Shown here in pieces: positions 7,167 through 19,897 of a stretch of DNA of 64,000 nucleotides. The stretch's first letter is position 1, and each line of letters starts with the position of its first letter. Below the pieces are notes generated by a model. The model had not been told where the DNA came from. It saw only the letters and a program-made list of their open reading frames with translations, and ran no database searches. Origin of the DNA: Acetobacteraceae bacterium (GTDB taxonomy: Bacteria > Pseudomonadota > Alphaproteobacteria > Acetobacterales > Acetobacteraceae); contig DAIDJM010000021.1 in assembly GCA_027451405.1 (NCBI GenBank), positions 1 through 64,000 on the forward strand, given 5' to 3'. The position numbers and the translations under genes were made by a program.

Positions 7167-9866
7167 TCACCTTCGTATTTCCCGAAGCGCCCGCCACGGG
7201 CCGACGACCCGCACGGCCAGATCGGCGGCGCGCTCGGGCTCGGCGAGCACGCGCACGTTGGCGAGCCGGTTGGCGAGATCGATGTCGCCCTGGAGATCGA
7301 TCGCCCCCAGCGGGCCAGCCAGCCGGGTGGGGGCCAGTTCCATCAGCCCGTGATCGAGCGTGGCGTCGAAGGTTCCGCTGAGCCCGGCGGTGCTGCCACG
7401 GGTGCGGGCGCGGGATTTCGCGGCAAGGTCGATGCCGGTGAGGGTGGCGTCTCGGATCTGCCCCTGAAGCGAGCCGGCCAGGGTGGCGAGGAGGGCGCTC
7501 GCCGTATGGCCTTCGGCGGTGAGGCTTGCCTCTGCGTCGCCGCTGGCGGGGCCCAGGGAGATGGGGAGTCCGGACGGCGGGTTCGCGATGATGAACGGGC
7601 TCGCCCCGATGCTGGCCGCGAGCCGCGGTGGATCGACGCTCCCATCGAGGACGAGATCGCCGCGGTAGCGTTGGGCGTCGGCCTCACCGTGGAAGCCGGC
7701 GAAGGCGGCGTTGCCGCCGCCGACCAGGAGATCGGTGCTGGCGGACTGGAAAATCTCGCGCAGACCGACGCTGACCGGTCCGGACTCGATATGGATGGCG
7801 CCGTGCCAGCCGGTTTTCCAGCCGCGCTGGAGGAGCACGGGAAACCAGATGCCGCAGGGCGGAAGGGCGAGCCGCTCGGCCTCGATGGTGGCGGCGATGG
7901 CGGGTTCGCCCGCGTCGTCCAGATCGGCGGTGAGCTGCCCCGAGGCGCGCAGCAGGCCGGCGCCGAGCGCCACATGATCGAGATCGATCCGGTGGGGATC
8001 GCCGGTGCCGTGTCCGGCGAGGGTGAAGGAGCCCGAATCGATCGCATCGGCCGGGTCGGGCAAACCCAAGGCCGCGAGCAGGCGTGGGGCGCCGGGATGG
8101 CGGAGCGCGAAGCCCGCTTTCCAGGTTTGCTGGGCGAGATCGATGCGGGATTGAAGCTGGAGCTCGAGGTCGCCGAGGCTGGCCCGGAGTGCCAGATCGA
8201 GCTGCGATGAGGGGCCGGCGGCGTCGACCGCGAGAACGGCGGGGCCGGTCCATAGACGTGGCCAGAGCCGGAAGCGCGCGGGGATGAGCGGCAGCAGATG
8301 GGCGGCATCCGGCGCGTCGATACGCAGGCGCGCGGATTCCACCGTGCCGTCGCGGCGCAGTTCGGCGGAGGCGGCGGCATGGGAACCGGCGGCGCCGAAG
8401 GCGAGCTCCGCGAGGTGAAGGCCCGCCGCGTCGAGACGCGCATCGAGGCGCGGATCGGTCAGCCGGATGCCGTTCCAAACGCCTTCGCGGGCCGTCAGGT
8501 GTGCGGTGATATCGAGGTCGGCAGCGTAGGCGGCCCGGCCGAGCCCGAACAGCGAAGCGAGGTCGAGCTGGTCCGTCGCGAGGTTGGCCTCGAGATGGGG
8601 GCGCAGACCGGATTCGAGCGACAGGCGGCCGGCGATGGAACGGGGTCCGAAGCGGCCGGTGATGCCGGTGGCGTTCCAGATGGCGCCGTTCCAGCTTCCA
8701 TCGAAGCTGGCAGCAAGCGGGGACGGGGGGAGCTGCCCGAGAAGGCTCTCGGGCAAGCCGAGCCACCGGAGCGCGGGAACGGCGTCGCTGCCGCGCAGAG
8801 TGAAATGGCCGGCGAAATCCCGCCCGGCCGGGTCGTCGGCCGAGCCTTGCAGGATCAGGTGCCCAGGCAGTTCCACGTGGGACAGTGCGATATGCGCGCC
8901 CCCCGGGTCATGGCTCAGCGAGACGACGACATGGCGCACGGTGCCCTGGCGAAAGTTGGCGGCTTCCGCTTTCAGCGTGAGCGTGAACGGCAGGGTGGGC
9001 CAGGACGGTTTGGCGGGGCCAGCCTGCCATCCGGAAAGATCGAGGCTGCCGAGCGCCAGGTCGGCCGCCAGATGGGGCTTCGGCAACGCGAGGGTCACCG
9101 AGGCGCGGCCGGGTGTCCTTCCGATCCGAAGCCTCAGATCCGCGGCGGTGACATTCTGGGCCGAGGCGGAAACGGGGCCGGAGACGTCCCAATCCACTGG
9201 CTCGGCGGCCCACCCGGCCGGCAGCGTGACACCGGCCGCGCGGGCGTCGCCCGTCAGATCGCCGCTGGGCAGGACCTGGCCTGAGAAATGGGCGCTGAGC
9301 CGGCCGGGGGAGGCCTGGTCGAGGGCCAGGCTGAGCGGCGCGCGGCCCGCCGGGGTGGGGCGGCCGAGCAGGCCGGTGAGGTGCCAGGGCTGGCCGAAAG
9401 CCTTCAGCATGACGGCGGCATGGAACGAAGCGGTGTCCGGGTCCCGCTGCAACGTGCCCGCCACATCGGTCATCGCCGTCGTGCCCACGACGACGGTGCC
9501 GTGACGGACGGTCGCGGAGAAACCAAGCGGTATCGCACTGGCCGCCTCTTCGATGGCGCTGCCCGGGACCGGCCAGGGCAGATGCAGCACCGGCGCCTCG
9601 AGGCCGAGGTCGCGCGGCGACAGCCGGCCGGCGAGCAGCGGGAGGAAGGCCACCCGCAAGCGCAGCGCGCCGATTTCGGCGAACAGTCCATCGCCGCGGT
9701 TGGGGATCCGCACGCGTTCCGCGCTGATCACGGGCTCCGGTAGGAGCGCCAGGCGGATCGGACCCGCGAGCTCGACCGGGCGCCCGAGACGGAGGCTGGC
9801 GAACGCGGCCACGGACGCGCGGTAGCGGCCGGTTTCCAGAAGATGCGGGGCTCCCCAGGCGAGCAA
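7167..9866 (-). CDS. AsmA family protein
   Basis: About 900 residues with an N-terminal AsmA domain (LGRPVELAGPIRLALLPEPVISAERVRIPN) and a C-terminal AsmA_2-like region (LSAEGHTASALLATLAGSLQGQIRDATLTGIDLA), the arrangement of large AsmA-like proteins that bridge the periplasm and influence outer-membrane lipid supply. The first usable start in frame is TTG at 9866, but the membrane anchor (LRLLPAALAILLLLAWGAPHL) is coded upstream of it, up to about 9911, with no ATG, GTG or TTG before the frame's stop. The true start is probably upstream at a non-standard codon; an ATC at 9911 has GGGAG at good spacing. The gene is convergent with putA, 16 bp apart. Confidence 0.85.
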   Translation of the reverse strand: MLAWGAPHLLETGRYRASVAAFASLRLGRPVELAGPIRLALLPEPVISAERVRIPNRGDGLFAEIGALRLRVAFLPLLAGRLSPRDLGLEAPVLHLPWPVPGSAIEEAASAIPLGFSATVRHGTVVVGTTAMTDVAGTLQRDPDTASFHAAVMLKAFGQPWHLTGLLGRPTPAGRAPLSLALDQASPGRLSAHFSGQVLPSGDLTGDARAAGVTLPAGWAAEPVDWDVSGPVSASAQNVTAADLRLRIGRTPGRASVTLALPKPHLAADLALGSLDLSGWQAGPAKPSWPTLPFTLTLKAEAANFRQGTVRHVVVSLSHDPGGAHIALSHVELPGHLILQGSADDPAGRDFAGHFTLRGSDAVPALRWLGLPESLLGQLPPSPLAASFDGSWNGAIWNATGITGRFGPRSIAGRLSLESGLRPHLEANLATDQLDLASLFGLGRAAYAADLDITAHLTAREGVWNGIRLTDPRLDARLDAAGLHLAELAFGAAGSHAAASAELRRDGTVESARLRIDAPDAAHLLPLIPARFRLWPRLWTGPAVLAVDAAGPSSQLDLALRASLGDLELQLQSRIDLAQQTWKAGFALRHPGAPRLLAALGLPDPADAIDSGSFTLAGHGTGDPHRIDLDHVALGAGLLRASGQLTADLDDAGEPAIAATIEAERLALPPCGIWFPVLLQRGWKTGWHGAIHIESGPVSVGLREIFQSASTDLLVGGGNAAFAGFHGEADAQRYRGDLVLDGSVDPPRLAASIGASPFIIANPPSGLPISLGPASGDAEASLTAEGHTASALLATLAGSLQGQIRDATLTGIDLAAKSRARTRGSTAGLSGTFDATLDHGLMELAPTRLAGPLGAIDLQGDIDLANRLANVRVLAEPERAADLAVRVVGPWRALREIRR

Positions 9867-10006
9867 CAGCAGGATGGCCAGCGCGGCGGGAAGAAGACGC
9901 AGAGACCGGATGTTGCTCTCCCGGATGGGCCGGTCAGGCGGATGGTCCGTGACGGCGGCTCCCGCGTTCTGTCGCTTTCAGCGGCCGCGTGCTAGGGGGA
10001 GAGACG

Positions 10007-10792
10007 ATGGGATATTGGGGAAAGCTCGTCGGCGGGATGGCCGGATTCGCCATGGGCGGGCCGTTCGGTGCCGTCATGGGAGCGGCCCTCGGGCATGCGG
10101 CGGATAGCGGCGCCTTGCCGAAACTCGGTCTTCCGGGCGGCGGGTTCGATCCCGCCTCGACTCTGCATCCGGCGCGGCTCGCCGGCCTGTTCGCGCCGCG
10201 GGAGCAGGTGTTCGCGGTGGGGGTCGTCTCGCTCGCGGCGAAGCTCGCCAAATGCGATGGACCCGTGAACCGGGCCGAAATCGACGCCTTCAAGCGGCAT
10301 TTCCGGATTCCCCCGGAAAATGCACGCCATGTCGGGCGGCTGTTCGATCAGGCGCGCGAGAACGCGGCCGATTTCCAGCCCTATGCCGATCAGTTGGGCG
10401 AGTTGTTCAGCGACAATCGGGGGCTGCTCGAGGATGTGCTGACCGGCCTGTTCGCGATCGCGCGGGCTGATGGGGAAATCCGGCGCGAGGAGCTGAGTTT
10501 TCTGGGTGCGACGGCACGCGGCTTCGGGCTGGGCCAGGCAGCCTGGGAGCGGGCACGAGGCGGGGTGGCGCGGCCGTCGGAGAGCGAGGGCGATCCGTAT
10601 GCCATTCTGGGCGTGGCGCGGAGCGCGAGCGACGAGACCTTGCGGGCGGCCTGGAAGAAGCTCATGCGCGAGAACCATCCCGACACGCTGGCCAGCCGTG
10701 GCGTGCCCCCCGAATTCGTCGCCCGGGCGTCGGAGAAGGTGGCCCGGATCAATGCGGCCTGGGACCGGGTGAAGCGCGAACGGAACCTGTGA
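10007..10792 (+). CDS. TerB/DjlA-type co-chaperone with C-terminal J domain
   Basis: A 261-residue protein with a Gly-rich N-terminal hydrophobic hairpin (GKLVGGMAGFAMGGPFGAVMGAA), a central TerB-like helical domain (about 60-175; CDGPVNRAEIDAFKRHF and RADGEIRREELSFL are acidic TerB repeats) and a C-terminal J domain (about 200-261). The HPD tripeptide that triggers DnaK ATPase is present in RENHPDTLAS. This is the DjlA layout: a membrane-anchored partner of DnaK. Start ATG 10007 follows GGGGGAGAG. The stop overlaps the GTG of the amidase gene, so it is the first gene of a two-gene operon. No djlA symbol is given because orthology is not certain. Confidence 0.88.
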   Translation: MGYWGKLVGGMAGFAMGGPFGAVMGAALGHAADSGALPKLGLPGGGFDPASTLHPARLAGLFAPREQVFAVGVVSLAAKLAKCDGPVNRAEIDAFKRHFRIPPENARHVGRLFDQARENAADFQPYADQLGELFSDNRGLLEDVLTGLFAIARADGEIRREELSFLGATARGFGLGQAAWERARGGVARPSESEGDPYAILGVARSASDETLRAAWKKLMRENHPDTLASRGVPPEFVARASEKVARINAAWDRVKRERNL

Positions 10793-11484
10793 GCCGGCCC
10801 TATATCGACTTGCCCAGCCCCAATTGGGACGAGCGCAGTGGCGGCGCCGACATGCTGGTGCTGCACTACACCGGCATGCAAACGGCGCAGGCGGCGCTGG
10901 ATCGGCTGCGCGATCCAGAAGCCCGGGTGTCCTCGCATTACGTGGTGGATGAGGACGGGAGCGTCTTTCGGCTGGTGCCGGAGGCGCGGCGTGCCTGGCA
11001 TGCGGGGGTGAGCTATTGGCGCGGCCGGCGGGCGCTCAACGACGTCTCGATCGGGATCGAGATCGTCAATCCTGGACATGAGTGGGGTTATCGCGCCTTC
11101 CCGGATTCGCAGATGAACGCGGTGCGCGCGCTTTGTCGGGATATCCTCGCGCGCTGGCCCATTCCCGCCGCGCATGTGGTGGGGCACAGCGATATTGCCC
11201 CGACCCGCAAACAGGATCCGGGCGAGCTTTTTCCATGGGCCTGGCTCGCGGCAGAGGGGATCGGCGTCTGGCCGGAGGCCGGGGAGGTTGAGGCCGACAC
11301 GGCGCCGGAAGCGGCGCTGGTTACCATCGGCTATGATAGCGATGGGGACGGCGAGGCGAACCTCCGTGCCTTCCAGCGTCATTGGCTGCCGGAAGAGGTC
11401 ACGGGTGTCCTATCGGCGGCCACACTCGCCCGGCTTGGCGCGGTCTGCGGCGCTATGCGGCGGATGGCGCGAGCAGGGCGATGA
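10789..11484 (+). CDS. N-acetylmuramoyl-L-alanine amidase (AmiD/AmpD type)
   Basis: A 231-residue zinc amidase of the Amidase_2 family cutting the MurNAc-L-Ala bond of peptidoglycan or anhydro-muropeptides. Zinc ligands are visible in VLHYTGM (His about 26) and in VVGHSDIAPTRKQDPGELFPW (late His and Asp); RAWHAGVSYWRG and NDVSIGIEIVNPG are standard. A C-terminal stretch (about 180-231, ALVTIGYDSDGD...LRAFQRHWLPE) looks like a short peptidoglycan-binding domain. No signal peptide is seen, so a cytoplasmic AmpD-like recycling role is possible. GTG start overlaps the upstream stop (GTGA). The 3' end overlaps the convergent parB end by 32 bp. Confidence 0.9.
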   Translation: MSRPYIDLPSPNWDERSGGADMLVLHYTGMQTAQAALDRLRDPEARVSSHYVVDEDGSVFRLVPEARRAWHAGVSYWRGRRALNDVSIGIEIVNPGHEWGYRAFPDSQMNAVRALCRDILARWPIPAAHVVGHSDIAPTRKQDPGELFPWAWLAAEGIGVWPEAGEVEADTAPEAALVTIGYDSDGDGEANLRAFQRHWLPEEVTGVLSAATLARLGAVCGAMRRMARAGR

Positions 11485-12336
11485 TGCCGTCGAGCTGGTC
11501 GAGGGATCGGTAAAGGATTGTCACGGCGCCGCCTTTGCCGTCGAACCGGATATTGACGCGAAGCCCGAGCTTCTCGGTGAGATCCCGCTCCAACGCGGCG
11601 GTCTCCGGGTCTTTTTCCGCTTTGGGGCGTGCCGGCTCGGTGTCGCGGCCAGCGGCGAGCGCCTCGGTCTGGCGCACATTGAGGCCCCGGGCGATTACGG
11701 TCGGGGCGAGCGCCGCGGGATCGGGGTGGGCGAGGAGCGCCTTGGCATGGCCCGCCGTGAGCTGGCCGGCCTGGACGGCCTCGCGGACCGGGGCCGGCAG
11801 GTTCAGCAGCCTCAGCGAGTTCGCGATATGGCTGCGGGATTTCCCGACCGCCTGGCCGAGCTGCTCCTGGGTCATATCGAACTCGTCGATGAGACGGCGA
11901 TACCCCTCGGCTTCTTCGATCGCGTTGAGATCCTGACGCTGTAGATTCTCTACCAGGGCGGCTGCCATGGCTTCCGTGTCGCTCAGCCGGCGGACCAGGA
12001 CGGGCACGATGGCGAGCCCGGCCTGCTGTGCGGCGCGCCAGCGGCGTTCGCCGGCAATGAGCTGGAACCGATCCGCGATGTCGGGGTGGGGGCGCGCGAG
12101 CAGCGGCTGCAGGATACCCTGGCTGGCGATGGATTGTGCGAGTTCGGCGAGCGCTTCGGGCGGAATCGCCCGGCGGGGTTGGAACGGCCCGGGCTCGAGA
12201 TGGGTGACCGGCAACGACCGAACGCCGGCGCTCGGGGGAGAGGCCTCCGTTGGGCTGGCCATGGAGGTCTCGGCCTCGGTGTCGCCGAGGAGGGCGGCCA
12301 ACCCCTTGCCGAGGCGCGGTCCGGCTTCGCGTCCCA

Positions 12337-12337
<1 letters not shown>
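11453..12337 (-). CDS. parB: Chromosome-partitioning protein ParB
   Basis: A 294-residue CTP-dependent clamp that loads at parS and slides along DNA. The N terminus GLGKGLAALLG-like stretch (RLGKGLAALLGD) is the ParA-stimulating peptide. The ParB/Srx domain begins at about 40 and includes GERRWRAAQQAG, the CTP-binding box, and LVENLQRQDLNAIEEAEGYRRL. The helix-turn-helix is around VGKSRSHIANSLRLLNLP, and the last 40 residues form the dimerisation domain. The two parS sites lie in rsmG, about 1.4 kb upstream in the same operon. Start ATG 12337 overlaps the parA stop. It is the last gene of mnmE-mnmG-rsmG-parA-parB. Confidence 0.98.
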
Positions 12338-13123
<786 letters not shown>

Positions 13124-13131
<8 letters not shown>

Positions 13132-13747
13132 GGGCAAGGTCCCGGATTTCGAGGATCGACCCGTTCTGGTCCAGCTGGCTGGGATGAAGGCGCAGTTCGA
13201 AGCGCCAGCGGCGTCTGGCATCCTCGATTTCCTGTGTGGCCTGACGGCCTTTGAGAAACAAAGCGGCTCCTCCGGGCACCAGATACGGTTCGGTGTAGGC
13301 CAGCAGCGTGGGGAGGGGCGCAAGTGCGCGCGCCGTGACCCTGGCTGCCGGTTTTAGCGCGGCGCGCTCGATTCGTACTGCGTGGATCCGGGCGGGAGCG
13401 GCTGTTTTTCGGGCGCATTCCCGGAGAAAGGCGGCCTTTCGCTGATCCGCTTCGACGAGGTCGAATTCAGTGCCGGTAGCAATCGCTAGGATCAGCCCCG
13501 GGAAACCAGCACCGCTCCCGAGATCGATCGTGCGGGCGTCAGGAGACAGAAAGGGCGCGAGTTGCAGCGAGTCCTGGATGTGCCGATCCCAGATTCGGTC
13601 GAGGTCCGCCGGACTGACCAGGTTTATGCGCTTCGACCAGGCTTGAAGGAGGTCCACGAATTGGTCGAGGCGCTCCTGCGTTTCACGTGGAACATCGATC
13701 CTTGTTCCACGTGGAACAAACCTCCGCTCCGGCCTCACTGCGTTCAA
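13124..13747 (-). CDS. rsmG: 16S rRNA (guanine527-N7)-methyltransferase
   Basis: A 207-residue SAM-dependent methyltransferase (formerly GidB) modifying G527 of 16S rRNA; loss gives low-level streptomycin resistance in other bacteria. The SAM-binding motif [16 protein letters not shown] is at about 69-84. The first 22 residues contain FVPRGT and DVPRET, which are the translations of two parS sites rather than catalytic sequence. The start is TTG 13747, overlapping the mnmG stop (TTGA) with GGGACG upstream; GTG 13738 is an alternative. Translation through parS here means ParB clamps sit on an actively transcribed gene. Confidence 0.96.
13679..13694. promoter_or_regulatory. parS centromere site 2
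   Basis: On the minus strand TGTTCCACGTGAAACG matches the classical parS TGTTCCACGTGAAACA at 15 of 16 positions. It is 24 bp from site 1 and is also in rsmG, translated as VPRET. The two sites start 24 bp apart, a little over two helical turns. Confidence 0.85.
13703..13718. promoter_or_regulatory. parS centromere site 1 (perfect palindrome)
   Basis: TGTTCCACGTGGAACA is a perfect 16-bp palindrome identical to the alphaproteobacterial parS consensus. It lies inside the first codons of rsmG, where it is translated as VPRGT. Confidence 0.95.
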
Positions 13748-15642
13748 GCTGCGTCCCGCCGCCGCAAATAGCCGAGCACTGCCACTACCGCCGCCGGCGT
13801 TACGCCCTGAATTCGCGTCAGCGCGCCGAGCGTTGCCGGCCGCGCGATCTCGAGCCGCTCCCGCACCTCCGCGCTCAGGCCGCCAATGCCGGAAAAATCG
13901 AAGTCGGGGGGGACGCGCACATTCTCGGCAGCCCGCATCTGCCGAACTTCTGCGGCTTGACGGCCCAAGAAACCGTCATAGAGCGCTTCGATCTCCAGTT
14001 GCGCCCGGACACGCGGTGATAGAGCGGCAAGAAAAGGAAATTGAGCGGACATGGCGTCGCGATCCGCGATCTTGGCCAACAGGTCCATGACGGTTTTCGG
14101 CCGGCCGTCTCCGCCCTCGCCCAAAGCCCGCAATTGCGGGAAGGGCAGGCTGCGCCTCGCCTCGTCCAGCGCCAGGCGGAGTTCGGTCTCGTATGCGCGG
14201 AATGCCGCAGCCCGCTCCGCCCCCACGCAGCCCACCTCGAGCCCCAACGGGGTCAAGCGGCGGTCCGCATTGTCCCCGCGCAAGCTGAGCCGGAACTCCG
14301 CGCGCGATGTGAACATCCGGTACGGCTCCGTGACGCCTCGCGTGGTCAGATCATCGATGAGCACGCCCATATAGGAGGAAGCCCGGTCCAGAAGCATGGG
14401 CTCCCGGCCGGCCGCGCGGCGTGCCGCATTAATCCCGGCGACGATTCCCTGTGCGCCCGCCTCTTCATAACCTGTGGTCCCGTTGATCTGGCCCGCGAGA
14501 AAGAGGCGTGGCACGGAACGGAGCTCGAGCGAGGGCTCGAGTGAGCGAGGATCGACATAGTCGTATTCGACCGCGTAGCCGGGCTGAAGGATCCGGGCGT
14601 GTTCCAGCCCGGGAATCGTGGCGACCAGGGCCGCCTGCATCGGCTCCGGAAAGCTCGTGGAGATGCCGTTCGGATAGACCGTATCGTCGTCCAACCCCTC
14701 CGGCTCGAGGAAGATCTGATGGCGGCTGCGATCCGGAAAGCGGACGATTTTGTCCTCAATCGAGGGGCAGTATCGCGGTCCTTTGCCGGCAATGGCACCG
14801 CCATAGACCGGGGAAGCCGCCAGATTTTCCCGGATCAGACGGTGCGTGGCCTCGGTCGTGCCGGTGATCCGGCAGTCGATCTGCCGGTTGACGATATGCA
14901 AGGTGAGGGTGCTGAACGGCTCCGGCTCGGCATCTCCCCAATCGGGGGCCAACGCGTCCCAGTCAATCGAGGTGCGTGACAGGCGTGGCGGCGTTCCGGT
15001 CTTGAGCCGGCCCAGCTTCAAACCCAGCCGGAGCAGGGCGGCCGCCAGCAGGCTGGATGGCGGCTCACCGAGCCGGCCGGCCGGGTATTGCGCCGGGCCG
15101 ATATGGATCATGCCGCGAAGGAACGTGCCGGTCGTCAAAACGGCGGCTCCGCATCGGAACACGCGGCCACTTCCACCCTGCACGCCCGCCAACTCGCCCT
15201 GAGCGCCAAATAGCCAATCCTCGGCCGTGTCCTCGAGAACCGTCAGTTCAGGGGTCTCCCGCAGCCTATCCTGCACGGCCCGGCGGTAGAGTTTGCGGTC
15301 CGCTTGCGCCCGCGGTCCCCGGACGGCGGGACCCTTGCTGCGGTTCAGCAGCTTGAAGTGAATGCCGGCCTGGTCCGCGGCGCGCCCCATGATCCCATCG
15401 AGGGCGTCGATTTCCCGGACCAGATGGCCCTTGCCGATCCCACCGATCGACGGATTGCAGGACATCGCCCCGATCGTGGCCCGCTTCTGGGTGAGCAACA
15501 GGGTGCGGGCACCCATCCGCGCCGCCGCCGCGGCGGCCTCGGTGCCCGCATGCCCGCCGCCGATCACGATGACGTCGTAAGCACCGCCGCCGGCCGGTTC
15601 TTCCGGCCACGCGGGCTCATTTACCGATGCAGAATTGGCCAA
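13744..15642 (-). CDS. mnmG: tRNA uridine-5-carboxymethylaminomethyl modification enzyme MnmG (GidA)
   Basis: A 632-residue FAD protein that, with MnmE, installs the (carboxymethyl)aminomethyl group on wobble U34 of certain tRNAs. The Rossmann motif [14 protein letters not shown] is at about 24-37; [22 protein letters not shown] and the catalytic Cys region [13 protein letters not shown] are present, as is the C-terminal GidA-associated domain ([21 protein letters not shown]-like end) that binds MnmE and tRNA. Length is normal. The TTG at 15642 gives a start 26 bp inside mnmE; no better start precedes the FAD motif. It sits directly after its partner mnmE, consistent with stoichiometric expression. 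Confidence 0.97.
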   Translation of the reverse strand: MANSASVNEPAWPEEPAGGGAYDVIVIGGGHAGTEAAAAAARMGARTLLLTQKRATIGAMSCNPSIGGIGKGHLVREIDALDGIMGRAADQAGIHFKLLNRSKGPAVRGPRAQADRKLYRRAVQDRLRETPELTVLEDTAEDWLFGAQGELAGVQGGSGRVFRCGAAVLTTGTFLRGMIHIGPAQYPAGRLGEPPSSLLAAALLRLGLKLGRLKTGTPPRLSRTSIDWDALAPDWGDAEPEPFSTLTLHIVNRQIDCRITGTTEATHRLIRENLAASPVYGGAIAGKGPRYCPSIEDKIVRFPDRSRHQIFLEPEGLDDDTVYPNGISTSFPEPMQAALVATIPGLEHARILQPGYAVEYDYVDPRSLEPSLELRSVPRLFLAGQINGTTGYEEAGAQGIVAGINAARRAAGREPMLLDRASSYMGVLIDDLTTRGVTEPYRMFTSRAEFRLSLRGDNADRRLTPLGLEVGCVGAERAAAFRAYETELRLALDEARRSLPFPQLRALGEGGDGRPKTVMDLLAKIADRDAMSAQFPFLAALSPRVRAQLEIEALYDGFLGRQAAEVRQMRAAENVRVPPDFDFSGIGGLSAEVRERLEIARPATLGALTRIQGVTPAAVVAVLGYLRRRDAA

Positions 15643-16906
15643 AGATCGTGTCCAGCAAGGCGTCGTTGTCCAGCGGCGCGGTTATACGCCCAAGCGCATG
15701 CAGAGCCAGTCTCAGCGCCTCCGCGCGCAACTCGGGAAGCACAGGTTGCGCCGCCTGCGCCAGATGCTCGCCGCAGGCCCGCAGGGCCGCCTCGTGCCGC
15801 GCGCGGCTGAGGCCGAGCCCGGAAGCCGGGACGAGCCGGCGAGCCGCCTCCGCAAGCCGCGCGCGCAAGGGCTCGATCCCTTCGCCCGTTTGCGCACTGA
15901 CCCCGAGCCCCTCCATGCCGTCGGCGACCGGCCGGCAATCGATTTTGTTGATGACGCAAAGCTCTCCGGCTTGGGTCGGTCCCGGTACGCCGGGCGCTTC
16001 GACGACGCGCAGGATGAGGTCGGCCGCCTCGGCCCGGGCCTTGGCCCGGCGCACACCCTCCTGTTCCACCGGGTCGGTGGTTTCCCTCAACCCCGCCGTA
16101 TCCACGAGCGTGACCGGCAATCCCTCGAGCTCGAGAACCACTTCGAGCGCATCGCGCGTGGTTCCGGGGATGGGCGAAACGATCGAAATCTCGCGCCGCG
16201 CGAGTGCATTCACCAGCGACGATTTCCCGACATTTGGCGCGCCGACCACCGCAAAGACGATGCCCTCACGCAAGCGCGTGGCATCGCGGACATGGTCGGC
16301 ACCTTTCCGCATCTCGCCCACCAGTTCGGCGATCCCCGAGCGAAGCTGCGATTCCACGGAGTCCGGCAAATCCTCATCGGGGAAATCGATGAGCGCCTCC
16401 TGCCAGGCCAGCAATGTCTCCAGACGGGTCCGCCACGACGCGACTTGCCGGCTGGCCTCGCCATCGAGCTGGCGCAGGGCCTGGCGCCGCTGCGCCTCGG
16501 TTTCCGCGGCCACGAGATCGTGGACCGCCTCCGCCTCCAACAAATCCATGCGGCCGTTCAGGAACGCGCGGCGCGTGAATTCACCCGGCATCGCCGGCCG
16601 GGCCCCCTGGCGGACGAGAAATGACGCCACGGCGCGGACGACCGCCGAACCACCATGCACGTGAAACTCGGCCGAATCCTCGCCCGTGTAGCTGCGCGGA
16701 CCCGGAAACCACAGCAACATCGCCGCGTCGAGCCGCTCGCCCGCTTCGTCGTGCAACGCCCGCACCACCGCGCGGCGGGGCGGAGGCAAATCGCCCGCCA
16801 CCGCTTCGAGAATGGGGGAGGCAAGCGGCCCGCTCAGGCGGAGGATCGCGATCGCCGCCCGGCCGGCGCCGGTCGCGACCGCGAAGATCGTGTCCGTCTC
16901 GCCCAA
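15617..16906 (-). CDS. mnmE: tRNA modification GTPase MnmE (TrmE)
   Basis: A 429-residue dimeric GTPase working with MnmG on wobble uridine. The N-terminal tetrahydrofolate-binding domain ([23 protein letters not shown]) is followed by helical segments and an inserted G domain: P-loop GAPNVGKSS at about 220, GTTRD (switch I), DTAGL and NKID. It ends in FCIGK, the invariant C-terminal motif whose Cys is needed for activity. The start is TTG 16906, four bases after the stop of the ferredoxin gene; the initial [13 protein letters not shown] matches family N termini. First tRNA-modification gene of the operon running to parB. Confidence 0.97.
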   Translation of the reverse strand: MGETDTIFAVATGAGRAAIAILRLSGPLASPILEAVAGDLPPPRRAVVRALHDEAGERLDAAMLLWFPGPRSYTGEDSAEFHVHGGSAVVRAVASFLVRQGARPAMPGEFTRRAFLNGRMDLLEAEAVHDLVAAETEAQRRQALRQLDGEASRQVASWRTRLETLLAWQEALIDFPDEDLPDSVESQLRSGIAELVGEMRKGADHVRDATRLREGIVFAVVGAPNVGKSSLVNALARREISIVSPIPGTTRDALEVVLELEGLPVTLVDTAGLRETTDPVEQEGVRRAKARAEAADLILRVVEAPGVPGPTQAGELCVINKIDCRPVADGMEGLGVSAQTGEGIEPLRARLAEAARRLVPASGLGLSRARHEAALRACGEHLAQAAQPVLPELRAEALRLALHALGRITAPLDNDALLDTIFGQFCIGK

Positions 16907-16910
16907 CCGG

Positions 16911-17246
16911 TCAATCCATCATGCAGTCGGCCGCCCGTCCGCCGCCGCGCACATGGGCCTCGAGAACGCGGTCCACATCCTCTCTGTTCCGCACCCGATA
17001 CCAGATTCCTTCCGGATACACAACCATAGACGGCCCGTTTTCGCAACGATCGAGACACCCGGCGGCATTCACCCGCACTCGTGGCAATCCCAACTCCTTC
17101 GCCCGCGCCTTGCAATAATCGCGCAGCGCCTCCGAGCCCCGCGCCGCGCAGCTGCCGCGCTTGTGTCCTTCCGGACGCCGGTTCGTGCAGACGAAAATAT
17201 GAAAGTCGAACCAGTATGGCGGATCGTCCGCCCGGCGTTCGCCCAT
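16911..17246 (-). CDS. Thioredoxin-like [2Fe-2S] ferredoxin
   Basis: An 111-residue protein with the thioredoxin-fold 2Fe-2S pattern: Cys in [16 protein letters not shown] (two ligands about 12 residues apart) and then [12 protein letters not shown] (two more), about residues 20-75. This matches the (2Fe-2S) ferredoxin domain family related to NuoE and Shethna-type ferredoxins. The ending [26 protein letters not shown] is typical. ATG 17246 is well placed. It is just upstream of mnmE and probably cotranscribed; its redox partner is unknown. Confidence 0.9.
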   Translation of the reverse strand: MGERRADDPPYWFDFHIFVCTNRRPEGHKRGSCAARGSEALRDYCKARAKELGLPRVRVNAAGCLDRCENGPSMVVYPEGIWYRVRNREDVDRVLEAHVRGGGRAADCMMD

Positions 17247-17309
17247 CGTGCTCTCCTGCTATCGCCCGCGCCCGGCCTCTTCTATGGGTCGCCACCGCCG
17301 GGAGTCCCC

Positions 17310-19295
<1,986 letters not shown>

Positions 19296-19336
19296 TCACC
19301 CCTGCCCAGTGGCCCCGGCGGCTGCTACATACCGGG

Positions 19337-19897
19337 ATGTATGAGCCGCCCACCCCTCTGACTCCGCCCCGGATGGCACGGGACCTCATCGCCGCGATCC
19401 AGCGCGGCAGCGAGCCGGCGCTCCGCGAACTCTATCGCCGGGAGTCGCGCCGGCTGTTCGGTATCGCGCGGCGAATTCTCGGCCGCGACGACCTCGCGGC
19501 CGAAGCCCTTCAGGAAGCCTTTCTCCAAGTCTGGCAGAATGCGGCGAGCTTCACCCCGGAGCGAGGGGATGCCGCCGCGTGGCTGACCGGAATCGTGCGC
19601 TATCGCGCGCTCGATCTGCGCCGCCGCCATGCCAGGGAGATGAGCGCGGAGCCGATGCCGGCCGATCGCCTGACCGAGCCCGCGCTCGAGGACTCGCCCG
19701 AAGCCCGCCTCGTGGAGAGCGCGTTGCGGCGATGCCTGGAAGCGCTGGAGGGAAACCAGCGCCAGTCGATCCTGCTCGCTTATGTCGAGGGGCTGTCGCA
19801 TGCCGACATCGCGGTCCGGAGCGCCGCCCCGCTCGGCACGGTGAAAAGCTGGGTCCGGCGCGGCCTGCTCTCGCTCAAAGCGTGTCTCGGCGCATGA
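19337..19897 (+). CDS. ECF-type sigma-70 factor
   Basis: A 186-residue extracytoplasmic-function sigma factor with only regions 2 and 4. Region 2 runs about 20-90 (LRELYRRESRRLFGIARRILGRDDLAAEALQEAFLQVWQNAASF; AAWLTGIVRYRALDLRRRH). Region 4 runs about 125-182, with the helix-turn-helix LSHADIAVRSAAPLGTVKSWVRRGLLSLKACL. It overlaps an anti-sigma gene by 4 bp (ATGA), the usual paired layout. It should be held inactive by that membrane protein until an envelope or oxidative cue arrives. No autoregulated ECF promoter was recognised by eye in the 41-bp gap upstream. Confidence 0.95.
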   Translation: MYEPPTPLTPPRMARDLIAAIQRGSEPALRELYRRESRRLFGIARRILGRDDLAAEALQEAFLQVWQNAASFTPERGDAAAWLTGIVRYRALDLRRRHAREMSAEPMPADRLTEPALEDSPEARLVESALRRCLEALEGNQRQSILLAYVEGLSHADIAVRSAAPLGTVKSWVRRGLLSLKACLGA

